A stretch of DNA of 64,000 nt from NCBI GenBank assembly GCA_963799105.1, contig CAWCVR010000003.1:248001-312000 (forward strand). The letters run 5' to 3'. Position numbers and translations under genes: made by a program. This DNA is from CAWCVR01 sp963799105. GTDB lineage: Bacteria; Acidobacteriota; Terriglobia; Bryobacterales; Bryobacteraceae. Below are positions 17,280 through 27,247 of the stretch, in pieces (the stretch's first letter is position 1; each line of letters starts with the position of its first letter). The notes beneath the pieces were generated by a model. The model ran no database searches and was not told the DNA's origin. It saw nothing but the letters and a program-made list of their open reading frames with translations.

Positions 17280-18524
17280 CTACACCAGCTTCCGGCGCCG
17301 CAGAATGGCGCTCAACCCCGCGCCCTTCGGCCCCACGTCGAAGGGCTCTCCCACCGCCCGGCGCGCCGATTGCGTATCCTTCAGCCCGTTTCCGGTGATC
17401 ATCGCCAGCGCGGTGGCCCGCGGGTCGATCGCGCCTTCCGCGACGGCCCGGCGGAGCCCCGCCACCGAAGCCGCTGCCGCCGGTTCGGCGAACACGCCCG
17501 CCAACCGCCCGGTGCTGCGCATGGCGTCGAGGATCTCCTCGTCCGTGACGTTGATCATAAGGCCATCCGACTCCCAAATCGCCGAGAGCGCCTTCCGCCA
17601 ATTGCGCGGCACTCCCACGGCGATGCTGTCGGCGATGGAATGCGGCTCCATCGGCTCCACATCCCGCCCCGTGCGATACGACTCCGTGATGGGCGCCGCG
17701 CCCTCCGCCTGCACGCCCAGCATGTGCGGCGTCCGTTCGATCAGGCCCAGCGTATGCATCTCGCGGAAGCCCTTCCAGATGCCCGCAAGCGTGCAGCCGT
17801 CGCCCACCGACACCGCGACCCAGTCGGGCACGTCCCAGCCGAGTTGCTCGCAGACCTCCAGCCCCGCCGTTTTCTTGCCTTCCACCAGGTACGGGTTGAT
17901 GGCGCAGTTTCGGTTGTACCAGCCCATCCGCTCGCAGGTCCGCTGGCAGAGCCGGAACGCGTCTTCATAGCTGCCGCGCACGCGCAGCACCGTGGCTCCG
18001 AAGATGAGGAGTTGCGTGACCTTGGGTTCGGGCGCGCGTTCGGGCACGAAGATGACGCTCCGCAACCCCATGGACGCCGCCATGCCCGCGCAGGACGACG
18101 CCGCATTTCCGGTACTGGCGCAGGCGATTATCTTCCGCCGTTTCTCGCGTGCCTTCACCACGCCAATCGAACTGGCGCGGTCCTTGAGCGATCCCGATGG
18201 GTTGCGTCCGTCGTCCTTCAAATTCAGCGTTCGCACGCCCACATGCCTGGCGAGAGAGCGGGCCTCCACGATCGGCGTCCACCCCACCGGCACAGCGGGC
18301 AGTACGGCGTCCTCGCGAATCGGCAGCAACTCGCGATACCGCCAGTGACTCAGTTCGAGACGGGCGGACAGTTGCCCCCGGGTGAGGCGGCGCGCGATGG
18401 CCGGGTAATCGAATTCGACGTCCAGGATGCCTTCGATCCCGCAAGCGGGGCAGGTATACGGGACGCGAGTCGAGTAAGTCGCACCACAGCACACGCAGCG
18501 AAGTCCGCGCACAAACTCCATCAT
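17280..18524 (-). CDS. Threonine synthase-like PLP enzyme
   Basis: 414 residues, fold type II PLP enzyme. The N-terminus has a zinc-ribbon-like segment (CVCCG ... CPACG) typical of one group of ThrC proteins. The PLP lysine is in NPSGSLKDRAS, the phosphate-binding loop is ASTGNAASS, and a second glycine loop is VSVGDGCTLAG. ThrC converts O-phosphohomoserine to threonine; related pyridoxal lyases look similar, and coupling to an aminohydrolase rather than to hom/thrB leaves the substrate open. The start is ATG 18524 (MMEF), with ATG 18521 as alternative. Confidence 0.85.
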   Translation of the reverse strand: MMEFVRGLRCVCCGATYSTRVPYTCPACGIEGILDVEFDYPAIARRLTRGQLSARLELSHWRYRELLPIREDAVLPAVPVGWTPIVEARSLARHVGVRTLNLKDDGRNPSGSLKDRASSIGVVKAREKRRKIIACASTGNAASSCAGMAASMGLRSVIFVPERAPEPKVTQLLIFGATVLRVRGSYEDAFRLCQRTCERMGWYNRNCAINPYLVEGKKTAGLEVCEQLGWDVPDWVAVSVGDGCTLAGIWKGFREMHTLGLIERTPHMLGVQAEGAAPITESYRTGRDVEPMEPHSIADSIAVGVPRNWRKALSAIWESDGLMINVTDEEILDAMRSTGRLAGVFAEPAAAASVAGLRRAVAEGAIDPRATALAMITGNGLKDTQSARRAVGEPFDVGPKGAGLSAILRRRKLV

Positions 18525-18536
18525 GATGTGAACCTG

Positions 18537-18542
18537 ATTGTA
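18537..18542 (-). promoter_or_regulatory. Putative -10 element (TACAAT, minus strand)
   Basis: TACAAT 12 nt before the threonine-synthase-like start, in a 238-nt divergent region. Confidence 0.35.
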
Positions 18543-18750
18543 ACGCTTTGGGCCGGTCCCGAAATGGCCGCGCCCACCCGCTCCCTCGGAAGCTGTGACG
18601 AATCGGAACCGCAACCACAATCGCTCGCCAGCCGTAAACCCCGCCAAGAAAACAAATGGGTTCTTCTTGGCGATCTTCGCGCCTTTGCGAGACAAGTCGT
18701 TTATTTCACGGCTCCTCACGGTGGCGGTGGCCGGCTGGCCGACGGTCCGT

Positions 18751-18756
18751 TATCAT
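18751..18756 (+). promoter_or_regulatory. Putative -10 element (TATCAT)
   Basis: TATCAT followed after 6 nt by ATG 18763; a start so close would give a leaderless or nearly leaderless transcript. Confidence 0.35.
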
Positions 18757-18762
18757 CTATCC

Positions 18763-19650
18763 ATGCGTCACCTCGCATGGCTGCTCGCCCTCGCCGCGCC
18801 GTTAGGCGCGCAATCGCTGGAGGCGGAACTGCGCGCGCGCATCTCCGGCTTTCCGGGCGCCGTCTCGCTCTATGCCAAAAACCTGGACACGGGGGCGGCC
18901 GTTGGAATCCGCCAGGCCGACCCCGTCCGCGCGGCCAGCACCATCAAACTGCCCATCATGGCGGCGGTATTCGATGCCGTCGCCCGCGGCAAAATCAAGT
19001 GGACGAAGCCGCTCGCCGTCCGGAAGGCGGACCAGTTGACCGGGTCGGGCGTGATTGGGTCCGAGCTATCCGCCGGCGTCAGGCTGCCGCTCGGCGACGT
19101 GGTCCACCTCATGATCGTGCTCAGCGACAACACTGCCACCAACATGGTCCTCGACCGGGTGACGGCCAACCAGGTCAACGCGTACCTCGACCGCATCGGC
19201 ATGCGGACCACGCGGGCGCTCCGCAAAATCCGCGGCGACGGCGCGCAACTCGCTCCCGCGCAAGGCTGGTCGGAGTTCGGCAGGCAGCCCGGGAACCAGA
19301 GATACGGCATAGGCGTCACGACGCCACTCGACATGGTGACGATTCTCGAGCGGCTGGAGCGCGGCGAGCTGGTCAGTCCCGAGGCCTCGAGCGAGATGAT
19401 CGCCATCCTCAAGCGCCAGCAGGACAACACCGGAATCCGCCGCCTGATCGACGCGCCCATTGCCAACAAAGCGGGTGCGCTCGACGCGCTGCGCGCCGAT
19501 GTGGGGATCGTCTATTCCAAGGGAGGCCGCATAGCCATGGCGATCTACGTGGACGACCTGCCGAAGATCGACTATGGCCCGGATAACACGGGCTCCATCC
19601 TGATCTCCAATTTGGCGAAACTGCTGGTGGACGGGTTGGCCGGGAAGTGA
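18763..19650 (+). CDS. Class-A beta-lactamase-like serine hydrolase, exported
   Basis: 295 residues with a signal peptide (MRHLAWLLALAAPLGA). It has the penicillin-recognising fold motifs: Ser59-Thr-Ile-Lys62 (SxxK), Ser121-Asp-Asn123 (SDN) and Lys236-Ala-Gly238 in place of the usual KTG. I see no Glu-x-x-Leu-Asn omega-loop motif between SDN and KAG, which class A enzymes use for deacylation. It may therefore be a peptidase/esterase or a poor beta-lactamase rather than a resistance enzyme. Single gene, no regulator nearby. Confidence 0.85.
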   Translation: MRHLAWLLALAAPLGAQSLEAELRARISGFPGAVSLYAKNLDTGAAVGIRQADPVRAASTIKLPIMAAVFDAVARGKIKWTKPLAVRKADQLTGSGVIGSELSAGVRLPLGDVVHLMIVLSDNTATNMVLDRVTANQVNAYLDRIGMRTTRALRKIRGDGAQLAPAQGWSEFGRQPGNQRYGIGVTTPLDMVTILERLERGELVSPEASSEMIAILKRQQDNTGIRRLIDAPIANKAGALDALRADVGIVYSKGGRIAMAIYVDDLPKIDYGPDNTGSILISNLAKLLVDGLAGK

Positions 19651-19704
19651 GGGGCCTTGCAGCGTGAGAATGTAATGTACCGTACTCCAAAATTTTACAA
19701 GTTC

Positions 19705-19733
19705 TTGCGCCAGCACTCCGTAACGGATAGAAT
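19705..19733 (+). promoter_or_regulatory. Putative promoter TTGCGC-17-TAGAAT
   Basis: A -35-like TTGCGC (19,705-19,710), a 17-nt spacer and TAGAAT (19,728-19,733), followed after 7 nt by ATG 19741. The best spaced promoter seen in the window, and nearly leaderless. Confidence 0.45.
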
Positions 19734-19740
19734 CGCACCT

Positions 19741-20022
19741 ATGATCAAGACTCGTATTATCGCCGCTGTCCTCGGTTCCATGCTGGTAATCGGAGGAATC
19801 GCCTTAGCCCAGAAGCCCAAGGAAAACGTATCGGCCGGCAGACATCCGAACATCGCTGCCGCACAGCAACTCGCCCAGCAGGCTTATGAGAAGATCGTTG
19901 CCGCCCAGCAAGCCAACGAGTGGGACATGGCGGGGCACGCGCAGCAAGCCAAGAACCTTCTCGAGAGGGTCAACAACCAATTGAAGATGGCCGCGCAAGC
20001 AGCCAACGCCAACAAGAAGTAA
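19741..20022 (+). CDS. Small exported Ala/Gln-rich helical protein
   Basis: 93 residues. A signal peptide (about 1-23, ending IALAQ) precedes a mature part of about 70 residues made of two amphipathic Ala/Gln/Lys-rich helices with repeated QQLAQQA and AQQAKNLLERV patterns. No cysteine and no known domain; probably a small periplasmic helical protein. A 9-bp hairpin with a T-rich tail follows its stop. Confidence 0.7.
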   Translation: MIKTRIIAAVLGSMLVIGGIALAQKPKENVSAGRHPNIAAAQQLAQQAYEKIVAAQQANEWDMAGHAQQAKNLLERVNNQLKMAAQAANANKK

Positions 20023-20043
20023 GCCGCGATTCGGCCTTGAACC

Positions 20044-20090
20044 CGCCCGGCGAACTCTCCCGTCCTTCGGGAACGCCGGGCGTTTGTGTG
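20044..20090 (+). terminator. Putative rho-independent terminator
   Basis: Perfect 9-bp arms CGCCCGGCG (20,044-20,052) and CGCCGGGCG (20,074-20,082), then TTTGTGTG. The position 21 nt after the small exported protein fits a terminator; the T-tract is imperfect. Confidence 0.5.
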
Positions 20091-20112
20091 TCCGTGGTTA
20101 ACTGGAAGGTGA

Positions 20113-20745
20113 ATGGTCCACATGAAGTGTGTGGTCTTCGCACTCTTGGCCGTCTCCGCTTTCGGGCAGCCGCGCGAAATCGGGGCCGATTTCGGATACG
20201 GAGTCTACCGGAACGGCACGATCTTCTCCGAGGCCGGGACGGCGCAGGCCGGTGTGCGCAACCGCTTCGCCGCCGGCATCGTGTTGGGGGACGAGTTCTC
20301 GAAGTACGTGTCGGGCGAGTTCCGCTATCTGTATCACGACGGCCACCCGTTCCTCGAGGCGCCCGGAGTGAGGGCCGACATCCAGGGCCAGTCGCACGCC
20401 CTGACCTGCGAACTGCTGTTCCATTTCAAGACCGCTGAACATCGATGGCGGCCATACCTGGCCGGAGGCGCGGGCGCGAAGGAATACGTGATTGCCGGTC
20501 CGGAGCCGTTTCCGCAGCCGATCCCGCAAATCGCCAGCCTGACCACCAACGATGTCTGGAAGACGGTCTTCAGCCTCGGCGGCGGCGTGAAGTTCCGCCC
20601 GCGGTCCCACGTTCTGCTGCGCGCCGAGTTCCGCGACTATCTCACCACGTTCCCCAGAACGCAGATTCTTCCCGCGCCGCACAACACCGCCCGCGGAATC
20701 TTCCAGCAGTTCACGCCTCTTTTCGGCGCCTCCTACACCTTCTGA
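20113..20745 (+). CDS. Small outer-membrane beta-barrel-like protein
   Basis: 210 residues: a short signal peptide (KCVVFALLAVSAFG), then alternating amphipathic strands rich in aromatic residues and glycine, ending SYTF with a terminal Phe as in outer-membrane barrels. The length suits an eight-stranded OmpA/OmpX-type barrel. ATG 20113 or ATG 20122 may be the start. No partner is evident. The fold call is from pattern, not from a recognised family. Confidence 0.6.
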   Translation: MVHMKCVVFALLAVSAFGQPREIGADFGYGVYRNGTIFSEAGTAQAGVRNRFAAGIVLGDEFSKYVSGEFRYLYHDGHPFLEAPGVRADIQGQSHALTCELLFHFKTAEHRWRPYLAGGAGAKEYVIAGPEPFPQPIPQIASLTTNDVWKTVFSLGGGVKFRPRSHVLLRAEFRDYLTTFPRTQILPAPHNTARGIFQQFTPLFGASYTF

Positions 20746-20751
20746 ACCCGT

Positions 20752-20816
20752 GGGGCGGACGCCCTCGTCCGCAGCCGGCCCCCTGGCCGGCTACCGGCAC
20801 GCGCCGTCCGCCCTAC
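20752..20816. repeat. Intergenic hairpin-repeat cluster (GCGGACG type)
   Basis: GCGGACG-CCCT-CGTCCGC at 20,755-20,772 followed by AGCCGGCC-CCCT-GGCCGGCT at 20,773-20,792. The same design recurs at 23,338-23,461 and 30,175-30,285. It separates the convergent barrel and receptor genes. Confidence 0.7.
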
Positions 20817-20825
20817 CGAACGCCG

Positions 20826-23296
20826 TCAGATTTTCGGCTTGCCGAACATGCGGATGCGGACTTCGAAATGGCGGCCCTCATCGCCGTAGAACTGCAGAAA
20901 ACCCGGCGATCCGATGGTGTCGTTCACGGCCGTGGGATTGCGGTGATCCGTCGCGTTGTTGACGCCGCCGCGGAGCGCCAGACGGTAGCCGCGCAGGGTG
21001 AACCGGCGCTCGACGTACAGGTTGAGATCGAACGTCGCCGGGTAGCGGCGGGAATCGACCGGCCCCGATATCACGCCGTCCGAGGTGACCAGGGAGAACG
21101 GAAACCCGCTGCGCCAATCCGCCATGCCGGAGAGCGCCCACTTCTTCCGGTCCAGAAACGGGAACGGCAGGTAGGCCCAGCTCAACAGGCGGTTGGGCGC
21201 GTCCCATGGCATGGGGCCCGAGTTGGCGGTCACCTGTTGCGGTTGGTCGATGCTCACATCCAGCACCGCGTTGGACACGGCGCGCGAGCGGACGTAACTG
21301 GCCATCCACTCGTACTGATCGCCGAAGGACTGCCGCACCGTGATTGCGGCCTCGTCGTAGGCGTCGCGGCGCTGGTTCGAAGAGGACGTAAATCCCGCCG
21401 GCTTTGTAGCCGAGCACGCCCGGGTCCATGGCGGCCGAGGGCGTTGCCGACGCGTAGACAAACCCGTCGCGGCCTCTCTTCCGCAGCCATTCGGCCCGGG
21501 CGGAAAGCGAACCGCCGAAATCGCGCTCAACGCCGGCGCTCCAGTTGGCGTAACGCGGCATGGCGAGATTGCCGCCCATTCGGAACACGCTCACGAGCGG
21601 CGTCTCGGGAACGCCCGCGGCGTCGTACGGCGTGGTGACGGCCTGCTGGTCCAGCGGGCGGGAGAGGAGCGCCAGGTTGGGCGGTTCATGAACGATGGCG
21701 TAGCCAGCGGTGAGCTTGGTGCGGGCCCCGGCCGTGGGCGACCAGGCCACCGAAACGCGCGGCGCCACGCCCGCCCGGTGGATGGATTCGAACCAGTCCC
21801 CGCGCACACCGAGATCGATCGCCAGGGGCCGGGTGGGCTGCCAGCGATCGGCGGCGAAGAGCGCCACAGTGGTGTCGGGCAGGCTGTAACTGCCGATGCC
21901 GCTGAACGAAGTGATGGACGACGGAAGACCGTTGAGGCCCACGATCTCGAACTCCGTGCGGTGAATATCAGCCGTAAAGCCGAGGCGCTGCGACATCGGT
22001 TCCGAACTGGAATTGGTGCCGCCCGCCGAAGTGAGCGGCGGGCGCCGACCACTTGGCGAAGAACTGCGCGCGGCGGCCGTGGGTCAACGAATCGACGAAG
22101 TAGTTCCCGCCCCGGCCATTGGGCGAAAGAATGTACGGCTCGGTGCCCTGCGGGATGCCGTGGTTGCCGGTTGCCTGCCACCCGAAACCGGTTTCCAGCA
22201 CGCTGCCGCGGCCCCAGGACTGCATGTCCCGCGCGGCCACCAGCCATTCGGTGGAACGCTGTTCGGTAGTGGTGGATACGGGATCGAGCGGGCCCAGACC
22301 GGAGTGCGCCTGGTGCGCGAAGTCGCTCAGGAAATCGCCGTAGAGGATGTTGGCGGGCGTCAGGTTCGCCTGGGCGTGGAAGAGGTTGTCCGCGGTCCAG
22401 TACGTGTCGGTGTCCTGACCGGCCGGCAGTCCCGAGACATAGCCGCGGTTGTATTCGCCGTTGAAGCTGTCGGAGAACCAGACGCGGCCCGCGACCAACG
22501 GACCTGAGAAGCCGGCGCGCGGCGTCCAGTCGCCGATGTTCACTCCGTCGTGCGTATCGAGCCCGGGAATGAAATTGGTGGCCGTGAAGCGAAACTGGTC
22601 CGTGCCGTTTTCCGGACGAATCGCCAGCGTGCCGGCCGAGGCGCGGCCGTATTCCGGCGCTTCGCGCGCGGTGGTCAAATCGAGCGAGCGAATGCCCTCG
22701 ACCGCCAGCAGCGTGTTGAAGTGGCCGTTAGCGGGATCGCCGATATCGAAGCCATCCAGCGTGTACTGGGTCTGATACTCCGCGCCTCCCTGGAAGTGCA
22801 CGCCGCCGGAGGCGTCCTGAACCACGCCCGGCATCAGCTTCATGGCGTTGCGCAGGCTGTGGCTGGCGGGGTACGGGATGTCGTTGATTTCGGTGCCGCT
22901 CAACCGCTCCTCACGCGATGTCTGCTGGGGGTCGACCGCGGACGGGGACTCGCCCACTTCGACGCTCTGGAAAACTTCGCGTTGCGGGTTGAGCACCAGC
23001 GTCACTTCGGCGCCCTCCGTGCCGCAATCGACCGGGCGGTCCTGAAGCCGGAAGTAGCCCACACGCTCGACGGTCACCAGGTAGCGCCCGGCCCGCGGCA
23101 GCGACAGTTCGAAGGCGCCGGCGGGGTTGCTGGCGGTTTCGGCCGGGGACGCCTCGGCGCTGCTCCGCGCCGAGACCCGCGCATCGGCCACCGGGGCGCC
23201 GCTATCGTCCACCACGCGGCCCCTCAGAAGCGGCGATGCAGCGGCCATCCAGGGCATGGCGGCAAGCGCGAGCACGGCAACACGGGCCGGGGACAC
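20826..23296 (-). pseudogene. TonB-dependent receptor with carboxypeptidase-like N-domain, two frameshifts
   Basis: An 820-residue outer-membrane receptor spread over three frames. The N-terminus has a signal peptide from GTG 23296, a CarboxypepD_reg-like domain (LRGRVVDDSGAPVADARV), and the plug (SLRNAMKLMPGVVQDASGGV, YTLDGFDIGDP). The barrel is interrupted near 21,990, after HQFQFGTD, and continues one frame over (SQRLGFTADIHRTEFEIVG). A second break near 21,385 shifts to the frame containing QRRDAYDEAAITVRQSFG, ending at GKPKI. Everything else is intact, so the breaks are either recent or assembly errors. If functional, it would import a complex substrate with TonB. Confidence 0.8.
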
Positions 23297-23337
23297 GGGC
23301 GGGCGTCTCCTTCAATTCAGGATACCCGGGCGCGGGG

Positions 23338-23461
23338 TGGGGCGGACGCCCCCGTCCGCGGCCGGCCCCGTGGCCGGCTTCTCGCCAGTTGTAAGCACTT
23401 GATTCTGCGAGCTGGTAGCGGGACGGGGGCGTCCCGCGCAGACTTTGGCGTCCGCCCCACA
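23338..23461. repeat. Intergenic hairpin-repeat cluster (GCGGACG type)
   Basis: GCGGACG-CCCC-CGTCCGC, then GCCGGCC-CCGT-GGCCGGC, then the reverse type GCGGGACG-GGGG-CGTCCCGC, closed by a second inverted GGCGTCCGCCCCAC. It lies in the divergent region upstream of the receptor and DUF1385 genes. Confidence 0.7.
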
Positions 23462-23518
23462 TCACGCTAGCGCATTCACTCCTCCGCCCCACACCCGGTT
23501 CGGCGCCGGCTCCTGGCG

Positions 23519-23524
23519 TATAAT
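23519..23524 (+). promoter_or_regulatory. Putative -10 element (TATAAT)
   Basis: A consensus TATAAT that overlaps ATG 23523; if it is the promoter, translation must start at TTG 23529, GTG 23535 or GTG 23547. Confidence 0.4.
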
Positions 23525-24548
23525 GGAGTTGTCTGTGAGAGGTTTCGTGTCTCTGCGCGTTTACCTTCGGTATCTCACCCATAGCCTGATGTTGCCCGTC
23601 CTCGAAAGCGGCGAGGAAACGCTCGTCGGCGGCCAGGCGGTAATGGAAGGTGTGATGATGCGCGCCCCCCACAGCTACTGCGTGGCGGTGCGCAGGAAGA
23701 GCGGCGAAATCGTCACCGAAGAGATGCTCCTGCCGCGGATTTCCGAACGGTACCCGATTTTCAAATTGCCCGTCTTTCGGGGGATGGGCACCCTGTTCCA
23801 GGCCATGAAACTGGGCATCAAGGCGCTGCAGTTCTCCTCCAACATCTATGTGGAAGATGAAGCCCAGGCGCAGTGCCAAAAGAATCCGGCGGCGAAGCCT
23901 CCCAAGGAACTTCCCAAGTGGGTGCTCACGGCCAACCTGATTGTGATGGTGGGGTCTTTCCTGTTCCTCTACAAGTTCTTGCCGTTGTATCTGGCGACAC
24001 TGCTGGGGAAGACGTACCCGGCGCTGTCGGCGGGGTTGGCGTTCAACTTCATGGACGGCGCCATCCGCATTGGTATCTTCCTGGCGTTCATGTTCGCACT
24101 CTCGCGGCTCAAGGATATCCAGCGGCTGTTCCAGTATCACGGGGCGGAGCACAAGGTGGTCTTCAACTTCGAGTCCGGCCAACCGGTGTCGGTCGAGGCC
24201 GCGCAGAAGTTCACCACCTATCACCCGCGCTGCGGCACCAGCTTCCTGATGCTGCTGATGCTCGTCTCCATGTGTTTCTACGTGTTCATTCCGTTCACCG
24301 GGTTCCTGCCCAAACTGGCGATGCGCATCGCGCTGGTGCCGTTGATCGTGGGCGTCTGCTACGAGATGATCCGCTATGCGGCGAAGCACCCCGGCGGGCT
24401 GCTCACGGTTCTCACCACGCCCGGTTTGTGGTTGCAGCGCATCACCACCCAGCCGCCCTCCGACGGCCAGACCGAGGTGGCCGTCTACGCACTCGACCAT
24501 GCCATGTCGCTCGAGAAGTCGCAGGGCGGCGAACTGATCATCGGATAA
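23523..24548 (+). CDS. DUF1385 family membrane protein
   Basis: About 340 residues. The family hallmark GGQAVMEGVMMRAP lies near residue 40. Further motifs are YHGAEHKVVFNFE and TYHPRCGTSFLMLLM; the conserved His/Glu/Cys positions have led the family to be called a putative metal-dependent membrane enzyme. There are about four membrane helices in the second half. Its place directly before prfA (18-nt gap) and prmC is the arrangement also found in Firmicutes. The first codon is uncertain because a TATAAT overlaps ATG 23523. Biochemical function unknown. Confidence 0.88.
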   Translation: MELSVRGFVSLRVYLRYLTHSLMLPVLESGEETLVGGQAVMEGVMMRAPHSYCVAVRRKSGEIVTEEMLLPRISERYPIFKLPVFRGMGTLFQAMKLGIKALQFSSNIYVEDEAQAQCQKNPAAKPPKELPKWVLTANLIVMVGSFLFLYKFLPLYLATLLGKTYPALSAGLAFNFMDGAIRIGIFLAFMFALSRLKDIQRLFQYHGAEHKVVFNFESGQPVSVEAAQKFTTYHPRCGTSFLMLLMLVSMCFYVFIPFTGFLPKLAMRIALVPLIVGVCYEMIRYAAKHPGGLLTVLTTPGLWLQRITTQPPSDGQTEVAVYALDHAMSLEKSQGGELIIG

Positions 24549-24566
24549 CCGGCACTAGCCCACCCA

Positions 24567-25645
<1,079 letters not shown>

Positions 25646-25649
<4 letters not shown>

Positions 25650-26470
25650 CCGCCGGCGCGGCGTTGAAGCAGGGGACACAACTCCTGGACGAAGCCGGAA
25701 TCGCGGTTCCCCGGCTCACCGCGGAAGTTCTGCTCGGATTCGCACTGTCTTGCGATCGCGAGCATTTCTACGCCCATCCCGAGCGGGAGTTGAGCGATAG
25801 CGCGTGGCTGCACTTCGGCCGCTATCTGCACGAGCGGATGCAGGGCAAGCCTACGCAGTACATCACCCACCGCCAGGAGTTCTACGGGCGCGAGTTCCGC
25901 GTGACGCCGGACGTGCTGATCCCGCGGCCGGAGACGGAGCACGTGGTGGAGACGGCGCTAGAGGTGGCGCGCGGCGCTGGGCGCATACTGGATGTCGGCA
26001 CCGGCTCGGGCGCGCTGGCCGTCACGCTGCAACTGGAAACCGGCGCCGATGTCTGGGCGACGGACATCTCCGCGGCGGCGGCAGCGGTGGCTGCCGGAAA
26101 CGCCGCGCGCCTCGGGGCGCGGGTCGGCATTGCTGTGTGCGACCTGATGGAGGCCGTGGCGGCGCGCTCCATGGACCTGGTGGTTTCCAACCCGCCCTAC
26201 GTGCCGGAGACCGCCAAAGCGGGCCTTCAGCGCGAGGTGCGCGACTGGGAACCGCACGTGGCGCTGTTCGCAGGCGAAAGCGGTTTCGACCTGTACGACC
26301 GCATCGTGGCGGACGCGCCGCGGGTGTTGCGGCCGGGCGGGTGGCTGGTTATGGAACTGGGGTTCGGCTGCCACGATCACGTCCTGGGGTTGCTTGAGGG
26401 TTGGCGGGATTTGCGTATTTTACCCGACCTGGCGGGCATTCCGCGGGTGGCGGCGGCGCGGACGGCGTAG
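25646..26470 (+). CDS. prmC: Release factor glutamine N5-methyltransferase
   Basis: 274 residues. The SAM-binding motif is ILDVGTGSGALAVTL, and the substrate-glutamine motif NPPYVP is intact. The N-terminal helical domain contains the family sequence YLHERMQGKPTQYITHRQEFYGREF and PDVLIPRPETE. It methylates the glutamine of the GGQ motif in RF1/RF2. The 4-nt ATGA overlap with prfA is the standard bacterial arrangement. Confidence 0.97.
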
Positions 26471-26610
26471 GCAACTGAAAGAGCGGGTTGCCCTGTTTCC
26501 GGGTGGCGCGTGACCCAAGCGGAGCAGTCGGCGCGGATGCCCCAGTCAACGAGATGGCGACTATACGTCCAAGTAAATTGTCCATTCGGGACTTGGGGGA
26601 GGAGGTCCTA

Positions 26611-26823
26611 TCACTTTACCGGGTGGTCCGGTCTTCCAAGGGGATCCGGGGTAGACAGCTTGCGGCAAATCCTCTTTGCAAGGATGTTCGCAATCTCCGC
26701 GTGACGAGGAATCGCCTCGGCGTGGCCTGTCTGCGGGTTTTCCCACAGGGTATGTTCTTTGCCCTCTCGCCGCAAAACGCAGCCGTGACGGCGAAGGTGC
26801 CGTAGCAATCCCTCGCGCTTCAT
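26611..26823 (-). CDS. hicA: HicA-type toxin (mRNA interferase)
   Basis: 70 residues with a double-stranded-RNA-binding-like fold. The sequence MKREGLLRHLRRHG, then RREGKEHTLWENPQTG with the catalytic-type histidine, and PRHAEIANILAKRICRKL follows the HicA/YcfA family closely. Known members cleave mRNA when free of antitoxin. The start overlaps the hicB stop as ATGA (26,820-26,823). The order is antitoxin first, the less common arrangement for hic loci. No promoter is visible between the genes. Confidence 0.85.
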   Translation of the reverse strand: MKREGLLRHLRRHGCVLRREGKEHTLWENPQTGHAEAIPRHAEIANILAKRICRKLSTPDPLGRPDHPVK

Positions 26824-27035
26824 CCGACAACTACGGGTTCCTGCCGGGCGTCCGGCGGCAGTGAGCGCAGCGACTCCTCGCGCCTGTGTTCCAGAATCAG
26901 TGCGATGGCCTCTCGAAGATTGGTGAGGCACTCTCCACGGGATTTGCCTTGGCCATTGGCGCCAGGCACCTCGGCGCAGTATGCGATGTACCACGGGCCA
27001 TCTTGTTCAATGATCGCTGTGAACTCATTTCGCAT
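26820..27035 (-). CDS. hicB: HicB-type antitoxin
   Basis: 71 residues with the partial RNase H-like HicB fold: FTAIIEQDGPWYIAYCAEVP, then GANGQGKSRGECLTNLREAIALILE. The family's C-terminal DNA-binding helix-turn-helix or ribbon-helix-helix is absent; the protein ends soon after the core. Autoregulation may be weak or need a partner. It precedes and overlaps hicA by 4 nt. Confidence 0.85.
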   Translation of the reverse strand: MRNEFTAIIEQDGPWYIAYCAEVPGANGQGKSRGECLTNLREAIALILEHRREESLRSLPPDARQEPVVVG

Positions 27036-27247
27036 TCTTCATTCTACCGCCGTTAGCATGGGCGCCCGAATATTGTCCTGCAGGCGTCACCCGGCCGTAT
27101 CACGCCGCGGAAGTTGCGGCGGCCGGCTGAAGCTGTATCGTCGCCCACTCGGAGGTCCCTGCCGCGAGAGAAGAGCTGTGTAACGAATAACTTGCGCATA
27201 CCACAATCTGCCGGCAGCGGCTTCCCCGGAGGCGCCGTTGGCGCGCC

